From NCBI GenBank assembly GCA_024401645.1, contig JAKSKR010000025.1, positions 1 to 41,951 of the forward strand: DNA of 41,951 nt, in the 5' to 3' direction. Shown here piece after piece: positions 35,710 to 41,951 of this stretch. The notes below the pieces were generated by a model, which saw only the letters and a program-made list of their open reading frames with translations, was not told the DNA's origin and did no database searches. Origin of the DNA: Paludibacteraceae bacterium. GTDB taxonomy: Bacteria > Bacteroidota > Bacteroidia > Bacteroidales > Paludibacteraceae. Numbering within the stretch: the first letter of the stretch is position 1; each line of letters opens with the position of its first letter. The position numbers were made by a program, and so were the translations under genes.

Positions 35710-36639
35710 ATGACTTTAAAAATCAGCAAAGAATTTTCAATAGGATTCTTGATCATCACATGCATTGCAATCCTTTTCTTTGGCGTTAATTACCTAAAAG
35801 GTATCAATCTGTTCAATCCGACAAATTACTTTTACGTAAAATACAAGGATATCCAGGGACTTGTTCAGTCTTGCGAAGTAACTTCACACGGACACAAGGT
35901 AGGGTTGGTTAAGGAAATCATTTACAACTACGACGACCCTGATGCTGACGTTATTGTCGTATTGCAGGTTGACAACGACCTGAAGATTCCGAAGGGCTCA
36001 CGCGCCATTCTTGAAAGTTCACTAATGGGCACCCCTAGCATCGTGCTCGACCTTCATGCAACAAACGGCATGACCGACCTTTACCAGAAGGGCGACACCC
36101 TACCTTCGTTGGTACCAGTTGGCATGTTGGCTTCTATTTCGGAAGGTGTGATGCCAAAGTTGGAACAGGTCATTCCTCACCTCGACCAGCTCATCGTTAG
36201 TTTGAACAAAGTGGTTTCTGACCCTAACATCACCACTTCACTTCAGAACCTCAACAAGCTTTCAACCGAGTTGACAGCTTCTTCCATTCAATTGAAGAAG
36301 TTGATGAACAACGACATTCCGCCTATCTTGGCCGACGCCAAGAACATTACAGGCAACTTTACCAAGGTTAGCGAAAACTTAAGCACCCTCGACCTTCAGG
36401 GTACACTTAACAAGGTAGACAACACCATGACGGGTTTGAACACCACCGTTAACAAGATCAACAACGGACAAGGCTCGCTTGGCTTGTTGATTAACGACCG
36501 TAAGCTTTACGATGGACTTAACAACACCGTTACCGATGCCGACAAACTCTTGATTGACCTTAAGGCTAACCCTAAACGTTACGTCAACATTTCAGTCTTC
36601 TCAAGAAAAGACAAGGAGAAGGACAAGGAAAAAGAATAA
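35710..36639 (+). CDS. MCE/MlaD family lipid-transport protein
   Basis: 309 aa. MCE proteins form hexameric rings in the periplasm that shuttle phospholipids or other lipids between membranes with an ABC transporter. One N-terminal membrane helix (9-27, FSIGFLIITCIAILFFGV) precedes the MCE domain (about 38-115; VKYKDIQGLVQSCEVTSHGH, KIPKGSRAIL, LMGTPSIVL). A long helical tail (about 150-300) rich in Asn, Thr and Leu (LNKVDNTMTGLNTTVNKI) would form the coiled rod. It ends in a KDKEK tail. Immediately downstream of the amidase, a common Bacteroidetes arrangement. The matching ABC genes are not in the window. Confidence 0.9.
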   Translation: MTLKISKEFSIGFLIITCIAILFFGVNYLKGINLFNPTNYFYVKYKDIQGLVQSCEVTSHGHKVGLVKEIIYNYDDPDADVIVVLQVDNDLKIPKGSRAILESSLMGTPSIVLDLHATNGMTDLYQKGDTLPSLVPVGMLASISEGVMPKLEQVIPHLDQLIVSLNKVVSDPNITTSLQNLNKLSTELTASSIQLKKLMNNDIPPILADAKNITGNFTKVSENLSTLDLQGTLNKVDNTMTGLNTTVNKINNGQGSLGLLINDRKLYDGLNNTVTDADKLLIDLKANPKRYVNISVFSRKDKEKDKEKE

Positions 36640-36666
36640 GGACCAGTTCACAAACCGAATAAGAAA

Positions 36667-36699
36667 GTCCCTGCAGCCAACATCTGCGGGGATTTTTTT
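36667..36699 (+). terminator. Terminator after the MCE gene
   Basis: GTCCCTGCAG pairs with CTGCGGGGAT (8 firm pairs, one G-U) around CCAACAT, followed by seven T. It separates the MCE gene from miaA, whose start lies 16 bases further. Confidence 0.85.
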
Positions 36700-36714
36700 G
36701 CAAAAGACATTAGT

Positions 36715-37620
36715 ATGAAGAAAACCCTCATCATTGTTCTAGGGCCAACAGGTGTCGGAAAAACAGAATTGACCCTCACCCTTGCCGAGAAACTGCAAAC
36801 CGAAATCATTTCGTGCGACTCACGCCAGATGTTCAAGGAAATGAGCATTGGCACTGCCCGCCCTACCGATGAGCAGACCAAACGCGTAAAGCACCATTTT
36901 GTAGGCAACATTTCGGTGACGGATTACTACAGTTGCGGACGTTTTGAGATTGAAGCCATCGCACTCCTCAACGAGCTTTTCAAGACAAAGGACGTCGTGC
37001 TGATGACGGGCGGTTCCATGCTCTACATCGACGCAATCTGCAAAGGCATTGACGACAGACCGGAAGTCAACCAGGAGTTGAGAGATAGCCTATGGGCTCG
37101 CTACGACAAGGAAGGCATTGGCCCCATGCGCGATGAACTGGCACAGCTAGACCCCGCCTATGCTGCCACCATGGATGCCCAGAACTACAAACGCATCATT
37201 CACGCCCTTGAGATATGCTTGAGCACAGGCCAACCCTACTCTAGCATTAGGCAGAACACGAAAAAGGATAGGGATTTCGACATCATTAAGATAGGTTTAA
37301 ATCTGCCCCGAGAAGAGCTCTACGAGCGCATAAACAAACGTGTAGACATAATGATGGCCGAAGGGTTACTCGACGAGGTGAAAAGCCTATACGCGCAAAA
37401 AGAACTCAATTCGCTCAACACGGTTGGCTACAAGGAGCTCTTCAACTACCTCGATGGGGTCTGGGAATACGACTACGCAGTGGGTATGATTAAGCAAGAC
37501 AGCAGACGCTACGCAAAGAAACAGCTGACGTGGTTTAGGAAAGACGAAGAGATAAACTGGTTTGCCCCTACCGACATAGACGGTGTTCTGAACAAACTGA
37601 AAGAACTGGGAATAGGATAA
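36715..37620 (+). CDS. miaA: tRNA dimethylallyltransferase
   Basis: 301 aa, full length. MiaA transfers an isopentenyl group to A37 of tRNAs that read codons starting with U. P-loop GPTGVGKT (10-17), the substrate-binding DSRQMFKEMSIGTARP, GGSMLYIDAI, QNYKRIIHALEI and the C-terminal NTVGYKELFNYLDG and QDSRRYAKKQLTWFRKD motif are all as in the family. Cytosolic. It lies after the MCE terminator with little room for a promoter, so it may depend on read-through. A shared terminator separates it from the convergent outer-membrane protein gene. Confidence 0.96.
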   Translation: MKKTLIIVLGPTGVGKTELTLTLAEKLQTEIISCDSRQMFKEMSIGTARPTDEQTKRVKHHFVGNISVTDYYSCGRFEIEAIALLNELFKTKDVVLMTGGSMLYIDAICKGIDDRPEVNQELRDSLWARYDKEGIGPMRDELAQLDPAYAATMDAQNYKRIIHALEICLSTGQPYSSIRQNTKKDRDFDIIKIGLNLPREELYERINKRVDIMMAEGLLDEVKSLYAQKELNSLNTVGYKELFNYLDGVWEYDYAVGMIKQDSRRYAKKQLTWFRKDEEINWFAPTDIDGVLNKLKELGIG

Positions 37621-37626
37621 GAAAAG

Positions 37627-37663
37627 AAAGCGGTCGGAATACATGGCGTATCCGACCGCTTTT
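37627..37663. terminator. Bidirectional terminator between miaA and the OMP gene
   Basis: AAAGCGGTCGG (37627-37637) pairs with CCGACCGCTTT (37652-37662). The inner ATAC / GTAT extends the stem past a one-base bulge. A-rich and T-rich flanks serve both directions. Confidence 0.9.
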
Positions 37664-37685
37664 ATCATTAAAAACCTACTCTCTT

Positions 37686-38660
37686 TTAGAAAGAGAAATA
37701 AACTTTAGCTATAAACGATGAAATGGTAGAGCCATCGAAATGCTTACCATTAACGGTTTCGTGTTCGTCCAAGTCGAAACTGTTCACACGGTAACCAAGG
37801 CTAGCACCTAACGAAAGCTTTGGATTGTTGAAACGGTGACAGAAACCGACACTAGGTTCAAACATAAATCCAACATTATCTTCAGGTTCAACTAGTGAAG
37901 ATATACCGGCTCTTACGCCAATAATAGGAGACGTGCGTTTGTAACGCAAGCAATAGATGTTCAAATCTAAGAATTCAGAAAGGGTAATCCAATCGAAGCC
38001 ATCTAAACCAGCGAAGTCGAAACCAACACCCAAGTAGAAAACAGGGTTAAACTGGTAACCAACCGAAAGGGAAGCCTGCAAGCCTGGGTTAAGAGAAACT
38101 GTGGTATCGTCGAAATGTCTTCTGTGTCTATCGATGTGTGCGTCTTCATTTTCGCGATAACCATAGTCGTACTCATGAGCACCAAGCAAAGCACCGGCAT
38201 CAATCTTAAAGCGAACGCCCTTAACATTTTCCTCGTAATCGAGCACTGAAGTATCGAAGGTTGGGTAAGGATCTGCAGCAGGAACGGTATCGGTATAAAC
38301 CAAATCGTTAACCGGAGCTTCTTCCACTTTAGTTTCAACCTTTACAGGTTCAGCCTTTACTGTTTCAGCAGGCTTAACATCACTAGAATCGAGTTTAAGG
38401 CTGTCTACAGAAGAAACAGTATTGCCATCGAAATAAGTTTCAATTCTGCCATTCTGGTAAGTTATGGCAGCTATCTTATTCTTTGGCAAAACATAAGTAG
38501 GACCGTCAGCCTCGGAAAACAATTTATACTTTACTACGTAAACACCAATTTCGGTGACTTTAGTTTCAAGTCTCTTTGCATCACGCGTAATAATAACATC
38601 TTGTGCAAACGAAGAAATAGCACAAGACAATCCTAACAAAAGAATTGAGAGTCTCTTCAT
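37686..38660 (-). CDS. Probable outer-membrane beta-barrel protein
   Basis: 324 aa. The signal peptide (1-19, ISSFAQ) is followed by a small N-terminal domain (DVIITRDAKRLETKVTEIG ... LPKNKIAAITYQNGRIE) seen in many Bacteroidetes proteins of unknown role. An Ala/Glu/Val/Thr-rich linker (about 90-135) follows. From about 140 there is a predicted eight-stranded barrel with alternating hydrophobic residues, ending in Phe (IAKVYFSF), as expected for an outer-membrane porin-like barrel. A possible -7 box TATATTTG lies at 38687-38694 on the minus strand. Function unknown; PorT-like barrels are the nearest type I can suggest. Confidence 0.75.
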   Translation of the reverse strand: MKRLSILLLGLSCAISSFAQDVIITRDAKRLETKVTEIGVYVVKYKLFSEADGPTYVLPKNKIAAITYQNGRIETYFDGNTVSSVDSLKLDSSDVKPAETVKAEPVKVETKVEEAPVNDLVYTDTVPAADPYPTFDTSVLDYEENVKGVRFKIDAGALLGAHEYDYGYRENEDAHIDRHRRHFDDTTVSLNPGLQASLSVGYQFNPVFYLGVGFDFAGLDGFDWITLSEFLDLNIYCLRYKRTSPIIGVRAGISSLVEPEDNVGFMFEPSVGFCHRFNNPKLSLGASLGYRVNSFDLDEHETVNGKHFDGSTISSFIAKVYFSF

Positions 38661-38775
38661 AAACCAAATTGTATATACTAATCGAGCAAATATACAGAAA
38701 AAAGTTTATAGTTAGATTTTTACGGTTTACAAATTAATAACAATGCATACATATAGCAAATGTTTCCATCAATAG

Positions 38776-38803
38776 TTTGTAAATATATATATATATATAT
38801 TTG
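38776..38803 (+). promoter_or_regulatory. Promoter with (AT)9 tract in the spacer
   Basis: TTTG at 38776-38779 and TATATTTG at 38796-38803 fit the Bacteroidetes -33 and -7 boxes. The 16-nt spacer between them, and the first bases of the -7 box, consist of an uninterrupted (AT)9 tract (38783-38800). The usual spacing is about 17-23, so the present spacer is slightly short. Slippage by two units would give 20. Confidence 0.5.
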
Positions 38804-38875
38804 CAACATATTTTTCTTTATAACATCCATGTAAAAAAAGCCGACATTCAGTTCTGCTATCAAACAAGACACATT

Positions 38876-41359
38876 ATGAAACTATTAAACACAATTTCCG
38901 GATTTGAAGACTTTTTCATTCTCAAAAACGGAGAAGAAGTTTTTATTGACGATGACAATGTCATTGTCAACAACCAAACATTCCCTAAAACCAAATTAGT
39001 CAATTATGTATGTGAAAACGGGGTTCTGCTAAAAGAAGACGGTTCAAATCTTTCAATATACAATAAAGGCCGTTTTCATCGTTTGAAGATCCCAAAATAC
39101 CGGTTTTACCATTTCCGTAAAATTTATGGGCCAGACGTGTTCTGTGCCGCACAATATGAGATGGATGGTACCTGTAATGTGTTGTTACACAACCACAGGA
39201 CCGAATACCGTTTTAAAACCGATTATAAGGCCATGTTGACAAACTTATATTTCAACACTAAATACCAAGTGCTGGTACTTATGTATAGCGATCGACACTT
39301 GGCGTACTCGGAAAAAGGAGAAAAACTGTGGGAATTGAAACGGCCTGATAATTCTCAAATAGAATATGCGACCACTTATATTGAAGATGATAGCGACATT
39401 CATGTGGTAAGAATCGGCATAGAGAACAGGAAGTTCATCGTCTGCCACAATCTACTTACAGGAGAAGTGAAGTGGAGACGTGAAGACACTTATTCATTGG
39501 GTTTATTCGGTTCGAAATGCGAAGATGGTATATATAGAGGATTACTGGCTTATGGCGACAACTGTGCATTATTAGCTGAAACAAATCCTACAAACGGAGA
39601 AACTGCATTTTTCACCTTAAAGGAAGGAGCAGAAGCCGTGAAATATGAAGGGGCAATTGAAAAGTCTTCAGTTCACAGTTACCATTATACTCAACAAGGA
39701 GACAAAATATATTTCATAAAGGAGTATAACAACGAATTGATTAGGGATTACAGAGTGCGAACTTGGGGTTTTGTGGATATAAAAGAAATGAAAATCTATG
39801 AGAATGCACTACCCAAAGGTTTTTGCTATTCCTACAATGGACCATATGTAAATGGGAACAATCTTTATGTGTCATTGCAACATGTAAATTTCAACCACTT
39901 TGGGGGAAGGAAGCCTGGCAAAACTGAATTGCTAATATACGACCTCAATTCAGAAAACACAACACACGAAAACAAACAAACTCACAAGGAACCAAGGTCT
40001 GGCGATTACAAAATTCTTTTATATGGAGACAAACTGTTTTATGTTTACCTAAATAACGCCATTGTTGTTGATCTGAAGAAAAAAATCATATGTCAGAGAA
40101 TCATTCTCGAAGGAATTAAAATTTCGCCATTAACAGCGGTTATGGTCGATGGAAAACTGCTTGCTAAAAAGTGGAACACCAATGAATGGACGGAGTTCAC
40201 TATAGAAGATTCCATAAATGAGGAACTGGATGACCAAGTAGATGTTGAATTAATTGAAGACATTGCCCGTTGTAGCGGTATTAATAAAGACCTATTCTAC
40301 AATGTACTGTTTTATCAAGACAAATTTTATCTCTTATACGAATATGAATTAGCAATTGTTGACATTAAAACAGGAGAACTACTTGAACGAATAGCACCTG
40401 AAGGTTTGACTATGGCTACAAGTGCAATTCAGAATGAAAACGAGTTGTGGATATATGTGATAAGCAAAACCACAGGGAAATATGAATTTCGCTGTTTCAA
40501 CTTAAACCAGGAAAAACCATTTGTTTCAATCATAAGACAATATGCATTGGATCAGTGGCAGGCAGGTAATTATGAGAAAGCCGTAGAATGGTACGCAAAG
40601 GAAGCTGAACAAGGCGACGCATATGCTCAATATAAATTAGGTTCTTGCTTATGCGAAGGCAAGGGTGTAACGCAGAATTATGAAAAAGCAGCAGAATGGT
40701 TCACTATTGCCGCAGTTCAAGGAAACCCAGATGCCCAATTTGAGTTAGCAAGGTGCTACGATAACGGTAATGGAGTTCAAAAAAATCATACTAAAGCCAT
40801 CGAATGGTACTCAAAAGCAGCTGAACAGGGGCACGTTGAGGCCATGAGTGAAATCAACCGTGAAAAGCTTGAGATGATAGAGAAACTTACCCAACAAGCC
40901 ATTAATGGAGACGATTCTGCAAAACAGCAATTGTTCGAAAGAGATTGGCATGTGGGTGACGAAGCTTTTGTAGAGCTGTTTGGAGTATTGACTCCATTGG
41001 AGATTCGTCGTGCACATAATGAATATGAAAATGCGGAAGATAAAGAAATACGAAACGGCAAGTTGACCCCACGTGAAATAGAACTTCTAATGTGGTTGAT
41101 TCTAGAATTTGATTTTGAAGACATTGAAGATAAAATAGAAGAAGTAGTCGATTACAATGAAGACGAAGACTTTTGCTTCGAATTCGATGAACTAGGCATC
41201 GAAAGGATATATCTGAAAACGGAAGCCTCTGCAAAGGATTCAACATGTCCAGACATTTCTATATCTGGTAAGTGTGGGTATGACACGGAGCATGGTATTG
41301 CCATCTGCTTCAGAGACAAGAAACTGCTTGAAATAGGGGCTGAAGAAATCGCATTTTGA
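38876..41359 (+). CDS. Sel1-repeat protein with N-terminal propeller-like region
   Basis: 827 aa from the ATG at 38876 (MKLLNTISGFEDFFILKNGE). The open frame extends 25 codons upstream, but that part overlaps the promoter. Residues 1-560 consist of short beta-strand repeats like a PQQ- or WD-type propeller (for example HNLLTGEVKWRRED and ELAIVDIKTGELLERI). Residues 566-657 are about three Sel1/TPR-like repeats (YEKAVEWYAKEAEQGDAYAQ and so on). A helical part rich in Glu and Asp follows, and the last 35 residues (HGIAICFRDKKLLEIGAEEIAF is shortened here as GIAICFRDKKLLEIG) form a small C-terminal domain. There is no signal peptide. The gene is more AT-rich than its neighbours, suggesting transfer. 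Function unknown; Sel1 repeats usually mediate protein interactions. Confidence 0.75.
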   Translation: MKLLNTISGFEDFFILKNGEEVFIDDDNVIVNNQTFPKTKLVNYVCENGVLLKEDGSNLSIYNKGRFHRLKIPKYRFYHFRKIYGPDVFCAAQYEMDGTCNVLLHNHRTEYRFKTDYKAMLTNLYFNTKYQVLVLMYSDRHLAYSEKGEKLWELKRPDNSQIEYATTYIEDDSDIHVVRIGIENRKFIVCHNLLTGEVKWRREDTYSLGLFGSKCEDGIYRGLLAYGDNCALLAETNPTNGETAFFTLKEGAEAVKYEGAIEKSSVHSYHYTQQGDKIYFIKEYNNELIRDYRVRTWGFVDIKEMKIYENALPKGFCYSYNGPYVNGNNLYVSLQHVNFNHFGGRKPGKTELLIYDLNSENTTHENKQTHKEPRSGDYKILLYGDKLFYVYLNNAIVVDLKKKIICQRIILEGIKISPLTAVMVDGKLLAKKWNTNEWTEFTIEDSINEELDDQVDVELIEDIARCSGINKDLFYNVLFYQDKFYLLYEYELAIVDIKTGELLERIAPEGLTMATSAIQNENELWIYVISKTTGKYEFRCFNLNQEKPFVSIIRQYALDQWQAGNYEKAVEWYAKEAEQGDAYAQYKLGSCLCEGKGVTQNYEKAAEWFTIAAVQGNPDAQFELARCYDNGNGVQKNHTKAIEWYSKAAEQGHVEAMSEINREKLEMIEKLTQQAINGDDSAKQQLFERDWHVGDEAFVELFGVLTPLEIRRAHNEYENAEDKEIRNGKLTPREIELLMWLILEFDFEDIEDKIEEVVDYNEDEDFCFEFDELGIERIYLKTEASAKDSTCPDISISGKCGYDTEHGIAICFRDKKLLEIGAEEIAF

Positions 41360-41391
41360 ATGAGTTAAAAAGAAACCATTCGAACGAAACG

Positions 41392-41437
41392 AACGGGTAC
41401 ACATCAAGGCTAACGCCTTAAGGTGTACCCGTTTTTT
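41392..41437 (+). terminator. Terminator of the Sel1 gene
   Basis: AACGGGTACAC pairs with GTGTACCCGTT around a 20-nt loop that contains a small GGC/GCC hairpin, followed by a T-run. Confidence 0.85.
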
Positions 41438-41951
41438 GTTAGTAGCGGTATAGACATGGCTTACAAGGATACGTACAGCTACCAAGAGGATATTGAGCAT
41501 GATGTGTCGTTGCTGACGCAAGGACACCAACGCTGTAGCTGCGGGAAACGAGCGTGGTGAGTCTGTTGCTGACGTAAGGATGCAACAGGCGAACCAAGCG
41601 AGTTCGGCGTAGCCAATGTGTCCCGCTGCAATGATCTTTGCGGGGTTCCGTCCCGCCACACTAACTTGGCGGGACAGAGCCCCGCCGGTTTGCATTGCGG
41701 TGGGACAGAGCCCCACCGCGACAGATAGTCATGCTCCTGCGGGACACACGCCGTGGTTTGCCGAGATATGGTAATGCAAAGGTTCCGACTGCGGGCACTG
41801 CGAGCGCTGAAGGCGCGACGCATGCGTAGCCCGGGGTTTTAACCTCGGGCCATGGGTGCGGGACGGAGCCCCGCCAAATAACATTGTGGCGGGACAGAGC
41901 CCCGCCGCGACAACGGCCAGGTGCGCGCAAAAAGAAAAGTCCCCCGGGGGT
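41438..41951. repeat. GC-rich cluster of short palindromes (REP-like)
   Basis: The last 514 bases are clearly GC-richer than the rest and hold no believable gene. The unit GGCGGGACAGAGCCCCGCC occurs exactly at 41668-41686 and 41888-41906, with variants at 41697-41719 (GCGGTGGGACAGAGCCCCAC...) and 41858-41875 (GCGGGACGGAGCCCCGCC), and one in reverse orientation at 41640-41657. A further palindrome, GCCCGGGGTT / AACCTCGGGC, lies at 41829-41850. GTTGCTGACG(C/T)AAGGA is repeated at 41509-41524 and 41565-41580. This resembles REP-type intergenic repeats. The minus-strand open frames here differ in every frame and look like by-products of GC-rich sequence. Confidence 0.7.

Noticed and set aside
38783..38800. 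AT tract as an origin or DNA-unwinding element
   Set aside because: No DnaA boxes or replication genes nearby. Its place between two promoter boxes explains it better.
41240..41930. Three overlapping minus-strand frames in the GC-rich tail
   Set aside because: They overlap each other in all frames and read through palindromic repeats. No conserved protein pattern.

Overview
This looks like a chromosomal segment from a Bacteroidales bacterium, most likely a Prevotellaceae/Prevotella-like gut or oral species. Support comes from TAnnTTTG-type -7 promoter boxes in front of several genes, a type IX secretion (T9SS) C-terminal tail, a hybrid two-component system (HTCS), GT3-type glycogen synthase paired with a DUF3417-containing glucan phosphorylase, and the block LptD / amidase-SPOR / MCE protein / MiaA. 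The species call is inference.

Layout. (1) 1-15.2 kb is mainly plant-polysaccharide degradation mixed with housekeeping and hypothetical genes: a secreted CE15 glucuronoyl esterase, an SDR oxidoreductase, a secreted GH43 galactanase-like enzyme with ricin-like domains, QueE, a TPR protein ending in a degenerate retropepsin-like domain, a frameshifted gene, several small ORFs, a 116-aa protein of exact 40-residue Asp-box-like repeats, and a GH51 arabinofuranosidase. Two near-identical 178-bp fold-back elements lie in front of the GH43 gene and the small repeat protein. (2) 15.3-26.1 kb holds an AAA-ATPase/PD-(D/E)XK protein, an HTCS, a Cthe_2159-like beta-helix carbohydrate-binding protein, and a LytS/LytTR-type two-component pair whose kinase has a His-rich extracytoplasmic loop. 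(3) 26.2-31.5 kb has tRNA-Ala(GGC), a frameshifted gene remnant, and the operon ridA - glycogen synthase - glycogen phosphorylase (minus strand). (4) 31.6-38.7 kb is an envelope block: lptD diverging from an amidase and an MCE lipid-transport protein, then miaA, then a convergent outer-membrane protein. (5) 38.7-41.95 kb has a Sel1-repeat protein whose promoter spacer is an (AT)9 tract, then a GC-rich cluster of short palindromes.

How the parts fit. The esterase, galactanase and arabinofuranosidase suggest attack on arabinogalactan or glucuronoarabinoxylan side chains. The HTCS is the likely sensor for such glycans, but no SusC/SusD pair is in the window, so this is not a complete canonical polysaccharide-utilisation locus. 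The glycogen genes would store or mobilise the resulting sugar. LptD, amidase and MCE form a conserved cell-envelope neighbourhood.

Most worth a second look: the 178-bp elements, whose two copies show compensatory changes supporting a long hairpin; the (AT)9 promoter tract, a candidate phase-variation switch; the 3 x 40-residue mini-propeller protein; and the TPR protein with a retropepsin-like domain lacking its catalytic Asp. No CRISPR array, rRNA, complete insertion sequence or phage module is visible.
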